Shown: positions 51,712 through 60,436 of the stretch, in pieces
Numbering within the stretch: position 1 is the stretch's first letter
Layout of the letters: every line of letters starts with the position of its first letter
Assembly (NCBI RefSeq): GCF_020622345.1
Contig: NZ_JACNMO010000010.1
Span: forward strand, 123,501-187,500
DNA length: 64,000 nt
DNA from: Roseobacter weihaiensis
GTDB taxonomy: Bacteria; Pseudomonadota; Alphaproteobacteria; Rhodobacterales; Rhodobacteraceae
Direction of reading: 5' to 3'
The notes under the pieces: generated by a model
What the model was told of the DNA's origin: nothing
Databases searched by the model: none
Seen by the model: the letters and a program-made list of their open reading frames with translations, nothing else
Made by a program: the position numbers and the translations under genes

Positions 51712-52593
51712 TCAGTTGTCTGCGGTCAGTTTATCCTGTGTTTTATCTTCGAAATCGCTGGCGTCATGACGTTCGTGCAGCTGCGTTTCCGGCGCGCCAG
51801 AGGTGCGATTGACCATACGCCCCCGTTGCACAGCCGGACGCGCATCAATTTCTTTGGCCCACCGCATGACATGGGTATAGCTCGTCACATCAAGAAACTC
51901 TGCTGCATCGTACAGTCGGCCAAGGACAAGCTGGCCGTACCAGGACCAGATGGCGATATCGGCGATCGAGTAGGTCTTGCCAGCGATATAAGGCTGCGCT
52001 GCCAATTGCCTGTCGAGCACATCGAGCTGTCGTTTCGTCTCCATCGCAAAGCGGTTGATCGGATACTCGAATTTTTCGGGCGCATAGGCATAAAAATGGC
52101 CAAACCCGCCGCCCAAGTAAGGCGCTGACCCCATCTGCCAAAAGAGCCAGGACAGCATCTCGGCCCGTTCGGCGGTGTCTTCGGGGATAAACTTTCCGAA
52201 TTTTTCGGCCAGATAGAAGAGGATCGCACCGGATTCAAACACCCGCTGCGGCGTGTCCCCCGACCGGTCCATGAGCGCAGGGATCTTGGAGTTTGGATTG
52301 ACCTCGACAAACCCGCTGGAAAACTGATCGCCCTCGCCGATCTGAATGAGCCAGGCGTCATATTCCGCCTTCTTGATCCCGAGCGCCAGCAACTCTTCGA
52401 GCAGCACCGTTACCTTGACCCCGTTTGGCGTGGCCAGGGAATAAAGCTGTAATGGATGTTTGCCCACGGGTAGCTCTTTGTCATGGGTTGGCCCGGCAAT
52501 GGGGCGGTTGATACTGGCGAATTTACCGCCGCTTTCGGCGTCCCAGGTCCAGACTTTCGGGGGCGTGTATTCAAGGTCGGTTGTCATGAGCAT
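51712..52593 (-). CDS. yghU: glutathione S-transferase of the YghU/Nu class
   Basis: 293-aa GST-fold enzyme. It keeps the YghU landmarks: N-terminal extension with TPPKVWTWDAESGGKFASINRPIAGPTHDKELP (read in parts), LYSLATPNGVKVTVLLEEL with the active-site Thr-Pro-Asn, NPNSKIPALMD, and FESGAILFYLAEK for glutathione binding. The family has disulfide-bond oxidoreductase activity with two glutathiones. The in-frame ATG at 52587 is an alternative start. It has its own terminator and stands alone. Confidence 0.9.
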   Translation of the reverse strand: MLMTTDLEYTPPKVWTWDAESGGKFASINRPIAGPTHDKELPVGKHPLQLYSLATPNGVKVTVLLEELLALGIKKAEYDAWLIQIGEGDQFSSGFVEVNPNSKIPALMDRSGDTPQRVFESGAILFYLAEKFGKFIPEDTAERAEMLSWLFWQMGSAPYLGGGFGHFYAYAPEKFEYPINRFAMETKRQLDVLDRQLAAQPYIAGKTYSIADIAIWSWYGQLVLGRLYDAAEFLDVTSYTHVMRWAKEIDARPAVQRGRMVNRTSGAPETQLHERHDASDFEDKTQDKLTADN

Positions 52594-52784
52594 TTCTCAC
52601 TTTTAAGGTCAGGCTCAACACCTATTCCCGTGACGCGCCAGCACAAGGGTTAAATACTCAGACGTGGCGTGACCTGTCGAGGTAACGCGGTATTGAATTT
52701 TTGCCATGTGCACGTCCTCCGTGTGAGGGATATGGTATGTTCACGATGTAAGGCTTTTGCGGTTGTGGCTGACGGGCAGGAGAG

Positions 52785-53504
52785 ATGATGCTGGGCAGGG
52801 ATCAGGTTCTGTTGTGGTGGTCCAGATGCTGTCTGGTCTGGCTTTCTCTGGCTGTCATGGCCGTGCAGGGGCTCGCCGACGCGCCACCCTCTCCGACCCA
52901 AAAGGCGGGCTTGATGTGGAACCGGACGGGGCTCCCGGCGGTCTTTCCCCTTCAGGTCAAAACATCAAGCGGACTGGACTATAGGGTGACCCTGATCGAC
53001 GCGGCAACAGGGGCGGAAGCGCTGGCCGCCTATATTGAAGGTGGCGCCTTCTTCAAGGTCTTGGTGCCGCCGGGGCGTTTTGAGATCCATTTCGCGGCGG
53101 GTCGGACATGGCAGGGGGAGGGCTTGGCGTTTGGCCCCGGTGACGAAACACAGCGCTTTGTGCTGCCGGAACCTTTGACATTTGCGGTGCGCGATTTCAG
53201 TACCAAAGCGGGGCATCTGATCGATCTGACGGATGTCGACCTTGACGGGGATAAGGAGATCACCGTGGCAGAGCGTTTGATCTGCCAGCGGTTGAGGCTG
53301 GTCAATTTCCCGCGACGGCAAGCGCCGTTCGATGCCAGTGATCCCTTGCAGGAGGTGCTGCCGGATCAGCGGGATGATCTGATCTCTCCCGACCGTTACC
53401 GCGCTGTTGACGACTCCGACGACGCAAGAGGGCCGGTGGTGCCGACCAACCATGCGCCTTATTTTTCCCGACCTGAGTTTGACGTCAGAAAAAGGCTTTG
53501 CTGA
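52785..53504 (+). CDS. hypothetical secreted protein with EF-hand-like loop
   Basis: 239-aa protein I do not recognise. An N-terminal signal or anchor (about residues 7-31, ending VQGLADAP) is followed by a beta-rich domain of about 100 residues with FEIHFAAGRTWQGEG, then DVDLDGDKEITV (residues 150-161), which fits an EF-hand calcium loop (Asp at positions 1, 3 and 5, Gly at 6). The rest is charged and probably loosely folded. A GGAG ribosome site precedes the ATGATG start. It lies between the GST and rpmJ on the opposite strand. A periplasmic or cell-surface role with calcium is possible but not shown. Confidence 0.72.
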   Translation: MMLGRDQVLLWWSRCCLVWLSLAVMAVQGLADAPPSPTQKAGLMWNRTGLPAVFPLQVKTSSGLDYRVTLIDAATGAEALAAYIEGGAFFKVLVPPGRFEIHFAAGRTWQGEGLAFGPGDETQRFVLPEPLTFAVRDFSTKAGHLIDLTDVDLDGDKEITVAERLICQRLRLVNFPRRQAPFDASDPLQEVLPDQRDDLISPDRYRAVDDSDDARGPVVPTNHAPYFSRPEFDVRKRLC

Positions 53505-53520
53505 TCTGTTGTGCCAACAG

Positions 53521-53545
53521 AAAAAGCCGCCCTGCACAGGCGGCT
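53521..53545 (-). terminator. rho-independent terminator of rpmJ
   Basis: On the minus strand GCCGCC-(7 nt)-GGCGGC is followed by five T residues, 26 bases after the rpmJ stop. The dyad lies between rpmJ and the convergent hypothetical gene and may serve both. Confidence 0.85.
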
Positions 53546-53570
53546 CATTCAAAGCTCTTTACGGATGGTT

Positions 53571-53696
53571 TCAGCCCTGGCGGGCTTTGAACCGGCGCTG
53601 CGTTTTGTTGATAACGTAAACGCGGCCTTTTCTGCGCACAACACGGCAGTCGCGGTGCCGATTCTTGAGCGAGCGGAGCGAATTGCGAACCTTCAT
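53571..53696 (-). CDS. rpmJ: 50S ribosomal protein L36
   Basis: 41-aa ribosomal protein, found by reading the minus strand between a tRNA and a terminator. It begins [17 protein letters not shown] and ends [13 protein letters not shown], matching alphaproteobacterial L36. It has only one Cys (C17), so it is the zinc-free form of L36. A GAGGAGAA ribosome site precedes the ATG. It is downstream of tRNA-Val on the same strand, with its own terminator at 53521. Confidence 0.95.
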   Translation of the reverse strand: MKVRNSLRSLKNRHRDCRVVRRKGRVYVINKTQRRFKARQG

Positions 53697-53785
53697 GGTC
53701 GTTCTCCTCTGATCTTCTTCTCAGTCGGCGCGCGGGCAAGCGCCGGGTTACGGGCAGCCCGCCAAGGCGGGCCAGTGAAACAGAT

Positions 53786-53860
53786 GGTGGGCGATACTGG
53801 GATCGAACCAGTGACCCCTTCGATGTCAACGAAGTGCTCTACCGCTGAGCTAATCACCCA
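53786..53860 (-). tRNA. tRNA-Val (anticodon GAC)
   Basis: 75 nt including an encoded CCA. The acceptor stem is GGGTGAT paired with ATCGCCC (one U-G pair), followed by discriminator A and CCA. The D arm contains AGCTCAGCGGTAGAGC, the anticodon loop reads TTGACAT with GAC at its centre, and the T arm has GGTTCGATCCC. It is read on the minus strand and precedes rpmJ by 89 bases. A sigma-70-like promoter lies upstream. Confidence 0.96.
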
Positions 53861-53927
53861 CTATATTGACACAGGTTCCCGAGCCCCAAACAAAAATGGG
53901 GCGCGAAAAGACGCGCCGGTAGCGGGG

Positions 53928-53956
53928 TCTATAAAAGGAGTCGGGGCAGGGATCAA
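53928..53956 (-). promoter_or_regulatory. sigma-70-like promoter of tRNA-Val
   Basis: On the minus strand TTGATC (53956-53951) is separated by 17 bases from TATAGA (53933-53928). The tRNA begins 67 bases downstream, after a leader that can form a CCCC/GGGG hairpin and a GCGCG/CGCGC one, probably removed by processing. Confidence 0.55.
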
Positions 53957-54008
53957 GGGCTTTTGGCTTTTGTATTTTCTGCGTTATGGTCGGGTCAAAG
54001 GATTATAT

Positions 54009-54869
54009 ATGTTGCATACCGCTTTTCACACCGTTTTGCCTGAACGCGATCATTCCTGCGTGGTTTTCGCGTCGCCGCACAGCGGATCGACCTATCCGCT
54101 CGAGATGATGAGCAAGACCATTCTGAGTGATGAGGTCGTGCGCTCTTCCGAGGATGCCTTTGTCGACCAGCTTTTTGAATGTTCTGCGGAGTTCGGGGCG
54201 CGGTTTATCAAGGCGGCTGTGCCACGCGCCTTTGTGGACCTCAATCGCAGCCCTGACGAGCTCGACCCGGCGCTGATCGAGGGTGTTCCACGGCAAGGAC
54301 ACAACCCGCGGGTCTCGTCCGGTCTGGGGGTGATCCCGCGTGTTGTGGCCAATGGGCGGGCAATTTACCGGGGCAAGATCAAGATGCTCGAAGCGCAGGA
54401 ACGGCTGGACCGGTATTGGCACCCTTACCACCGCGAGCTTCAGTCGCTACTTGATGATGCCCATTGTTTTCATGGCCAGACCGTGCTGATCGATTGCCAC
54501 TCCATGCCGCATGAAGCGGTTGAAAGCGTTGTGCGTGCCGGGGCGCGGCGCCCTGACATCGTGCTGGGCGACCGGTTTGGGGCAGCGGCAGCAGGCGATG
54601 TCGTGGACCGGGTCGAGGCCGCCTTTACCGCACAGGGTTTTCGGGTTGCGCGCAATGCGCCCTTTGCAGGTGCCTACATTGCACAGGCCTATGGGCGCCC
54701 GTCGCGCGGCCAGCATGCGGTTCAGGTCGAACTCGACCGGGCGCTCTACATGGACGAAAAGCGGATCCTTCCGAATGCGAATTATGAGGCGGTGCGGGAT
54801 GCGGTGCGGGCCGCGATCGCGGATATCGTCACCATTGGCCAGGAACGGATGCCGCTGGCCGCAGAATAG
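54009..54869 (+). CDS. N-formylglutamate amidohydrolase family protein
   Basis: 286-aa protein of the N-formylglutamate amidohydrolase (HutG-like) family, which cleaves formyl or similar groups from glutamate with a metal. Recognised by FASPHSGSTYP near the start, RAFVDLNRSPDELDP, and VLIDCHSMPH with the metal-binding Asp and His. It starts at the ATG 54009; the frame is open further upstream through the tRNA and rpmJ genes, and I reject that part. No histidine-utilisation gene adjoins it, so it may act in another formyl-amide step. Confidence 0.9.
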   Translation: MLHTAFHTVLPERDHSCVVFASPHSGSTYPLEMMSKTILSDEVVRSSEDAFVDQLFECSAEFGARFIKAAVPRAFVDLNRSPDELDPALIEGVPRQGHNPRVSSGLGVIPRVVANGRAIYRGKIKMLEAQERLDRYWHPYHRELQSLLDDAHCFHGQTVLIDCHSMPHEAVESVVRAGARRPDIVLGDRFGAAAAGDVVDRVEAAFTAQGFRVARNAPFAGAYIAQAYGRPSRGQHAVQVELDRALYMDEKRILPNANYEAVRDAVRAAIADIVTIGQERMPLAAE

Positions 54870-54874
54870 CGGCG

Positions 54875-56128
54875 CTATCTCAGGGACCGTCCTTTGAGAA
54901 TCGCATCTGTGCCGAAGCGTTCCTTGATCTCATCGGTGGCGCGCTCCGCTGCTGTGCGTTGCCGCGCCTGGGGGTCGAGCAGATCCGCCGAAAGATCCGC
55001 GCCGCTCTCCGCAATCAGGTCCGACAGGCCACAGCCCAGTAGGCGATAAGGTCCCTGATCGCCCACCTGGTCGAACAGACCGCGGGCCGTGCGGTAGACG
55101 GTATCGGCCATCTGCGTGCCATCGCGCAGGCTGATACGCCGTGACAGCAGGGAATGGTCCGCGCGTTTGAGTTTCAGGGTCACAACCCGCCCCGCCAGCC
55201 CCTTGGCCTTGGCCCGGTCCGAGACTTTCTCGGCCATGCGCCAAAGGTGCCCGTCCAGCAGGTCGGGGTCTGAGGTGTCCTCGTGAAATGTGGTCTCGTT
55301 CGAAATGGACTTCATCGGCGCATGGGCCGAAACACGGCGCCGGTCCTGACCCCGCGCCAGATGCCAAAGCCGGTCCCCCATAGACCCGAACCGTGCGATC
55401 AGATCGGTCTGCTCCCACCGCAGCAGATCGGCAAAGGTGCGGATACCGGCGTTCTCAAGTGACGCCTGTGCGGCGGCTCCCACCCCCCAGATCATACGGA
55501 CGGGCTTGTCGCGCAGAAAGGCGTCGGTCTCGGCTTTGCCAATCACCGAGAAGCCATGCGGTTTGTCCAGATCGGAGGCGACTTTGGCCAGAAACTTGTT
55601 GTGCGACAGCCCGATGGAACCTGTCAGCCCCAATTCACTGCGCATGCGTTTGACCAGCCGCGCCAACATGACGGCCGGCGGTGCCCCATGCAGCCGCGCG
55701 GTGCCGGACAGGTCCATGAAGGCCTCGTCCAGCGAGAGCGGTTCAATGTCGGGGGTCAGGGCTTCCATCATCTTGCGAATGGCTCTTGAGGCTTCGACAT
55801 AGGCCTCCATCCTCGGTTTGATGATGATGGCTTCGGGGCAGAGCTTGAGCGCCTGAAACATCGGCATGGCAGAGCGGACCCCGCGAATGCGCGCCACGTA
55901 ACAGGCGGTTGACACAACACCCCGCCTGCCGCCGCCGATGATAACGGGCTTGCCTTCGAGCGTGGGATTGTCGCGTTTTTCGACCGAGGCGTAAAATGCA
56001 TCGCAGTCCATATGCGCAATCGACAGTGTATTCAGTTCGGGATGCGCAATAATCAACGGGCTGCCGCATGTCGGGCAGCGTTTGGTATCAGGAAATGCGG
56101 CAAAGCAATCGCGGCAAAGGCTTGGCAT
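54875..56128 (-). CDS. dinB: DNA polymerase IV (DinB) with N-terminal zinc ribbon
   Basis: 417-aa Y-family translesion polymerase. An N-terminal zinc ribbon (C5, C8, C18, C21) precedes the catalytic domain with D41 (AHMDCDAFY) and D134-E135 (SLDEAFMDL), the metal-binding residues. SIGLSHNKFLAKVASD is the fingers/palm junction, and WGVGAAAQASLENAGI the helix-hairpin-helix. The zinc ribbon is an addition seen in some alphaproteobacterial DinB proteins. The gene is convergent with the formylglutamate hydrolase (5-base gap). No clear SOS box is visible upstream, so its regulation is open. Confidence 0.93.
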   Translation of the reverse strand: MPSLCRDCFAAFPDTKRCPTCGSPLIIAHPELNTLSIAHMDCDAFYASVEKRDNPTLEGKPVIIGGGRRGVVSTACYVARIRGVRSAMPMFQALKLCPEAIIIKPRMEAYVEASRAIRKMMEALTPDIEPLSLDEAFMDLSGTARLHGAPPAVMLARLVKRMRSELGLTGSIGLSHNKFLAKVASDLDKPHGFSVIGKAETDAFLRDKPVRMIWGVGAAAQASLENAGIRTFADLLRWEQTDLIARFGSMGDRLWHLARGQDRRRVSAHAPMKSISNETTFHEDTSDPDLLDGHLWRMAEKVSDRAKAKGLAGRVVTLKLKRADHSLLSRRISLRDGTQMADTVYRTARGLFDQVGDQGPYRLLGCGLSDLIAESGADLSADLLDPQARQRTAAERATDEIKERFGTDAILKGRSLR

Positions 56129-56240
56129 AGAGGCTGTTTGGGTCGTTAGCAGAAGAAACGGGACGGGCGATCACCGAACATGAATAATGGTAAACTGCCA
56201 GGTCCGGGGTCTCTGATCAGATGTGATATCTACTTAACGG

Positions 56241-56269
56241 AAAAACCCCCCGCCAAGTCAAGCGGGGGG
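56241..56269 (-). terminator. strong rho-independent terminator upstream of dinB
   Basis: On the minus strand CCCCCCGC and GCGGGGGG form an 8-bp stem with an 8-nt loop, followed by five T residues. It lies 113 bases before dinB and 209 bases after pyrF, so it ends either the pyrF message or the independent small RNA described next. Confidence 0.85.
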
Positions 56270-56400
56270 AGGTAACGAACCTCAGGAAGACACGGTTCGT
56301 CGGGGAGTATCACCTAGGGTCAACTTACCACTCATGGGGGAATTCGCCAAAGCGTCAAAACTCTATTTCAGCTACATCGTGTTGTCTGTTGTCTGTTAGC
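56241..56400 (-). ncRNA. candidate small RNA between pyrF and dinB
   Basis: The minus strand of this gene-free 349-base gap (56129-56477) can form CGAACC/GGTTCG (56276-56299, 12-nt loop with TCTTCCT), then a single-stranded TTACCTCC stretch that is complementary to ribosome-binding sites, then the terminator. Hairpin, anti-Shine-Dalgarno segment and terminator are the layout of many alphaproteobacterial trans-acting sRNAs. The 5' end is not fixed: no convincing promoter was found, and a TGTTGTC-TGTTGTC-TGTTAGC tandem at 56380-56400 is taken as a provisional edge. It could also be the pyrF 3' UTR. Confidence 0.35.
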
Positions 56401-56426
56401 CACACTCTGTTGCGGTGGAAATACCC

Positions 56427-56466
56427 GATTCGCAGCGCACGCAGAAGTTGTGGATAACTCGGATTC
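56427..56466. promoter_or_regulatory. DnaA box flanked by two GANTC sites
   Basis: TGTGGATAAC (56449-56458) matches the DnaA box consensus exactly, and GATTC sites at 56427-56431 and 56462-56466 are CcrM methylation targets. They lie 12-51 bases downstream of pyrF. A role in cell-cycle control of the small RNA or dinB region is possible but unsupported. Confidence 0.45.
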
Positions 56467-56477
56467 TTAGTGCTTTT

Positions 56478-57194
56478 TCAGCGATTTGGGGTGTGTGCTT
56501 GCGGACTCTGAAGTTCATGTAAAATGTCCTGTGCCGCTTGTCGTGGATCGACGGCTGTCCAGACCGGGCGTCCCACGACAATATGGTCTGCACCGTCCGC
56601 AACTGCGGTTGCAGGGGTTGCGACTCGCTTTTGATCACCCAGATCAGCCCCGACCGGTCGGACGCCCGGCGTCACGATCACGCGGTCCTTGGCGGAAGGC
56701 AGAGCGCGGATGACTGCCGCTTCATGCGGCGAGGCGATGACCCCGTCCGCCCCCGCCTGAAAGGCACGGTCTGCGCGGTGCTGTACCAGATCAGCCAGGT
56801 CTCCTTGCTGGATCAGGCACTCATCCAGATCGCTGCGGTCGAGCGAGGTCAGGATCGTCACCGCAAGGATTTTCATCTCGGATCCTGCGGCCCCTTCCTT
56901 GGCGGCGCGCACCACGTGCGGATCCCCGTGCACGGTCAGAAAGTCCAGATCGAATTGCGCCAAACCACGCACAGCGGCTTCGACCGTCGCCGCGATGTCG
57001 AAAAGTTTCATGTCCAGAAAAATGCGTTTGCCATGTTCCTGTTTCAGCTCGTTGGCCAAGGCCAGACCGCCCCCTGTCAGCATGCCGAGGCCAATCTTGT
57101 AGAAATTCACCGCGTCACCGATCTGCGCGACGAGCTGCTGGCCCGCCAGCGCGTTCGGGACATCCAGCGCGACGATAAAGCGATCATCTGCCAT
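56478..57194 (-). CDS. pyrF: orotidine 5'-phosphate decarboxylase
   Basis: 238-aa TIM-barrel enzyme that makes UMP from OMP, the last step of pyrimidine synthesis. Catalytic residues are visible in FLDMKLFDI (D61, K63, D66), with D11 (ALDVPNA) and K33 (FYKIGLG) as further active-site members; VTPGVRP and IVVGRPV bind the phosphate. I set the start at 57194, with GGAGA nine bases upstream; MEN-KR upstream is a less likely extension, and the longer frame to 57425 is rejected. It stands alone on the minus strand and is followed by the candidate small RNA. Confidence 0.94.
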   Translation of the reverse strand: MADDRFIVALDVPNALAGQQLVAQIGDAVNFYKIGLGMLTGGGLALANELKQEHGKRIFLDMKLFDIAATVEAAVRGLAQFDLDFLTVHGDPHVVRAAKEGAAGSEMKILAVTILTSLDRSDLDECLIQQGDLADLVQHRADRAFQAGADGVIASPHEAAVIRALPSAKDRVIVTPGVRPVGADLGDQKRVATPATAVADGADHIVVGRPVWTAVDPRQAAQDILHELQSPQAHTPNR

Positions 57195-57750
57195 GCGTTT
57201 ATTCTCCATGCTGATGAAGATAGCTTTATGCGCTGTGTTCGGCGCTGTCCATGCGCCAGGGCTGCCCACCAACGAAAGGGCCCGGACCCCGCGCAGGGTA
57301 CAGGGTCCGGGCGGAGAGGTTGCCAGACTGCCAAAGGCAGAAAAGGCGTTGCATCCTGGGGAAGGACAGACCGCACAGGATCTTTGCCTGGTCTGACGGC
57401 ATTGACCGCCCTGCCGGGCGATCAATCCGGTTATTGGCCTAATAAAGCGAACCGTTTACCAGAGGATTACGGTTTATCAGCGAACTTTTTGTTCTATCCT
57501 CATGTCGGCTATTTAGGGTCGCGCCATCGGATGTCGACGGGGAAATGAGCGGTCGAATTCCCAGTAAGACCCTGATCCCGATCAGCGACACGTGTTGGAT
57601 GGCTTGGGATGCGAAACCATGCGGTTGATGGATATTGCCTCTTGAAGCTGTCAGAACAGCACACCACATATCCCCCGAGGCCCAAGACGTTGTCGTGCCG
57701 CCAAGCCGGGCGCAACGTAAAATAGGGCGCTTAACCAGAAGGAGAAAACC
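57195..57750. other. 556-base gap between pyrF and clpB without a recognised gene
   Basis: No convincing gene is present; short frames are low in family similarity and overlap each other on both strands. The gap contains a strong 10-bp inverted repeat (GCCCGGACCC / GGGTCCGGGC, 57280-57312), a smaller CTGCC-AAA-GGCAG hairpin just after it, an A/T-richer stretch at 57430-57515 that may hold the pyrF-side or clpB-side promoter, and the candidate heat-shock promoter at 57641. The large hairpin followed by CCCTTTCG on the minus strand could be a weak attenuator of pyrF. Confidence 0.5.
57641..57672 (+). promoter_or_regulatory. candidate heat-shock (RpoH) promoter of clpB
   Basis: CTTGAAG at 57641-57647 followed by CCACATATC (57664-57672) resembles the sigma-32 pattern (CTTGAA, then CCCATNT-like). 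It lies about 80 bases before the clpB start, and clpB is the usual target of this sigma factor. The -10 match is imperfect. Confidence 0.45.
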
Positions 57751-60369
57751 ATGGACTTATCAAAGTTCACGGAGCGGTCGCGCGGGTTTATTCAGGCAGC
57801 GCAAACGATCGCCACAAGAGACAGTCACCAGAGATTGGCCCCCGAGCATCTGCTGAAGGCTTTGATGGACGACGATCAGGGTCTGGCCAGCAACTTGATT
57901 TCTGCGGCGGGCGGACAACCTGCGCAGGTCGTGCAATCGCTTGAGCTTGCCTTGAGCAAAATGCCCAAGGTCACGGGCGAGGCGGCGCAGGTCTACATCG
58001 ACACCACCACAACCAAGGTGCTGGCGGAGGCGGAAGCCTTGGCCAAGAAGGCGGGCGACAGCTTTGTCCCGGTTGAGCGGATCCTCATGGCGCTGTGCAT
58101 GGTGAAGTCTGGGGCCAAGGCAGCCCTTGATGCGGGCTCCGTCACAGCACAGGGGCTCAACACGGCGATCAACGATGTGCGCAAGGGGCGCACCGCCGAT
58201 ACCGCCACCGCAGAGGAGGGATATGACGCGTTGAAAAAATACGCCATGGACCTGACGGAGCGGGCAGAGGCGGGCAAGATCGATCCGATCATCGGGCGGG
58301 ATGAGGAAATTCGCCGGGCCATGCAGGTTCTCAGCCGCCGGACCAAGAACAACCCGGTTCTCATCGGGGAACCCGGTGTTGGTAAGACCGCGATTGCCGA
58401 GGGGCTCGCCTTGCGGATCGTCAATGGCGATGTGCCGGAGTCCCTGCGGAACAAGAAGCTGCTGGCGCTCGACATGGGCGCGCTGATCGCGGGGGCCAAG
58501 TACCGTGGTGAGTTCGAAGAACGCCTCAAGGCGGTTCTGACCGAAGTGACCGAAGCGGCGGGCGAGATCATCCTCTTTATCGACGAAATGCACACGCTGG
58601 TGGGCGCGGGTAAAGCGGATGGCGCGATGGATGCGGCAAACCTCATCAAACCGGCATTGGCGCGCGGCGAATTGCATTGCGTGGGGGCCACCACGCTCGA
58701 TGAGTACCGCAAATATGTTGAGAAGGACGCGGCGCTGGCGCGGCGTTTCCAGCCCGTTATGGTGCTGGAGCCAACGGTGGAGGATACAATTTCCATCCTG
58801 CGCGGCATCAAGGAGAAATACGAGCTGCACCACGGGGTACGCATCTCAGACAGCGCCCTTGTCGCGGCATCGACCCTGAGCCATCGCTATATCACGGACC
58901 GGTTCCTGCCCGACAAGGCCATCGACCTTGTGGATGAGGCGGCGTCGCGTCTGCGGATGGAAGTGGACAGCAAGCCGGAAGAACTCGATGCGGTGGACCG
59001 CCAGATCCTCCAGATGCAGATCGAAGCCGAAGCCCTGCGGCTCGAAGATGACAGCGCCAGCAAGGATCGTCTTGAAACGCTTGAAAAGGAGCTTGCCGAA
59101 CTGCAGGAACGCAGCGATGCGATGACGGCTAAGTGGCAGGCGGAGCGGGACAAGCTGGCAGGTGCCCGTGATCTGAAAGAGCAGCTCGATCAGGCGCGGG
59201 CGGAGCTGGAGATTGCCAAGCGTGAAGGCAACCTGGGCAAGGCGGGCGAGCTTTCCTACGGCGTGATCCCGCAGCTTGAAAAGCAGCTCGAGGCCGCCGA
59301 GGGCCGCGACGAAGGCGATGTCATGGTCGAGGAGGCTGTGCGCCCCGATCAGATCGCCGGCGTGGTTGAGCGGTGGACCGGTATCCCGGCGGGCAAGATG
59401 CTCGAAGGGGAGCGGGACAAGCTCTTGCGGATGGAAGATCAACTGCATGCCCGGGTGATCGGGCAGAACGCGGCTGTCAAAGCGGTGTCCAATGCGGTGC
59501 GCCGCGCGCGGGCGGGCCTGAATGATGAAAACCGCCCGCTGGGCTCCTTCCTGTTCCTCGGGCCGACCGGCGTGGGGAAAACCGAGCTGACCAAGGCGGT
59601 GGCGGAATTTCTCTTTGACGATGACAGCGCCATGGTGCGCATCGATATGTCGGAATTCATGGAGAAACACGCGGTGGCTCGGCTGATTGGGGCGCCTCCC
59701 GGCTATGTCGGCTACGACGAAGGCGGCGTGCTGACCGAAAGCGTGCGCAGGCGCCCCTATCAGGTCGTGCTCTTTGACGAGGTCGAAAAAGCGCATCCGG
59801 ATGTGTTCAACGTGCTGTTGCAGGTGCTGGACGACGGGGTGCTTACGGATGGGCAGGGCCGGACCGTGGATTTCAAGCAGACGCTTATCATCCTGACCTC
59901 TAACCTTGGCGCGCAGGCGCTGAGCCAACTGCCGGACGGGTCCGATGCCTCGGACGCCAAACGCGATGTGATGGATGCGGTGCGGGCCCATTTCCGGCCC
60001 GAGTTCCTGAACCGTCTGGATGAGACCATCATTTTTGACCGGTTGGGGCGGGACGATATGGACGGTATCGTCGATATCCAGATGGCGCGGCTGCTCAAGC
60101 GGCTGGCGGGGCGTAAGATTGCTCTTGATCTGGACGAAGGTGCGCGGCAGTGGCTTGCGGACGAGGGCTATGACCCGGTCTTTGGCGCGCGCCCCCTGAA
60201 ACGGGTTATCCAGCGGGCCTTGCAGGACCCTCTGGCAGAGATGTTGCTGGCCGGAGACGTGAAGGACGGTGATACGATCACCGTCAGCGCCGGCAGTGAG
60301 GGTCTCATTATCGGAGACCGGATTGCCGCCAGCAACAGACCCAAACCGGACGATGCCGTCGTTCACTGA
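57751..60369 (+). CDS. clpB: ATP-dependent chaperone ClpB
   Basis: 872-aa hexameric disaggregase that works with DnaK. The Clp N domain (about residues 1-145) is followed by AAA+ module 1 with Walker [10 protein letters not shown] (206-214) and [10 protein letters not shown]; the coiled-coil middle domain (about 410-530, with [18 protein letters not shown] read in parts); and AAA+ module 2 with GPTGVGKTE (604-612) and [13 protein letters not shown]. The end [20 protein letters not shown] is typical. The AAGGAGAAAACC ribosome site is strong. It is transcribed alone; a terminator follows 17 bases after the stop. Confidence 0.97.
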   Translation: MDLSKFTERSRGFIQAAQTIATRDSHQRLAPEHLLKALMDDDQGLASNLISAAGGQPAQVVQSLELALSKMPKVTGEAAQVYIDTTTTKVLAEAEALAKKAGDSFVPVERILMALCMVKSGAKAALDAGSVTAQGLNTAINDVRKGRTADTATAEEGYDALKKYAMDLTERAEAGKIDPIIGRDEEIRRAMQVLSRRTKNNPVLIGEPGVGKTAIAEGLALRIVNGDVPESLRNKKLLALDMGALIAGAKYRGEFEERLKAVLTEVTEAAGEIILFIDEMHTLVGAGKADGAMDAANLIKPALARGELHCVGATTLDEYRKYVEKDAALARRFQPVMVLEPTVEDTISILRGIKEKYELHHGVRISDSALVAASTLSHRYITDRFLPDKAIDLVDEAASRLRMEVDSKPEELDAVDRQILQMQIEAEALRLEDDSASKDRLETLEKELAELQERSDAMTAKWQAERDKLAGARDLKEQLDQARAELEIAKREGNLGKAGELSYGVIPQLEKQLEAAEGRDEGDVMVEEAVRPDQIAGVVERWTGIPAGKMLEGERDKLLRMEDQLHARVIGQNAAVKAVSNAVRRARAGLNDENRPLGSFLFLGPTGVGKTELTKAVAEFLFDDDSAMVRIDMSEFMEKHAVARLIGAPPGYVGYDEGGVLTESVRRRPYQVVLFDEVEKAHPDVFNVLLQVLDDGVLTDGQGRTVDFKQTLIILTSNLGAQALSQLPDGSDASDAKRDVMDAVRAHFRPEFLNRLDETIIFDRLGRDDMDGIVDIQMARLLKRLAGRKIALDLDEGARQWLADEGYDPVFGARPLKRVIQRALQDPLAEMLLAGDVKDGDTITVSAGSEGLIIGDRIAASNRPKPDDAVVH

Positions 60370-60385
60370 GGTCTGAATGGAAAGA

Positions 60386-60414
60386 GGCCCGGCAGAAAGA
60401 TCTGCCGGGCCTTT
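60386..60414 (+). terminator. rho-independent terminator of clpB
   Basis: A perfect 11-bp stem (GGCCCGGCAGA / TCTGCCGGGCC) with AAGA loop and a short T run starts 17 bases after clpB. On the minus strand it can also serve the convergent fasciclin gene. Confidence 0.85.
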
Positions 60415-60436
60415 GTCATTCCGCAAGCGGTTTTGC

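Noticed and set aside
53511..54008. Upstream extension of the N-formylglutamate amidohydrolase frame
   Set aside because: It runs across the rpmJ gene and tRNA-Val on the other strand; the family starts near MLHTAFH at 54009.
56380..56400. TGTTGTC tandem as a CRISPR-like repeat
   Set aside because: Only two perfect heptamers and a degenerate third, no spacers and no cas genes.
58846..60426. 526-aa frame antisense to clpB
   Set aside because: Shadow of a highly conserved chaperone gene.
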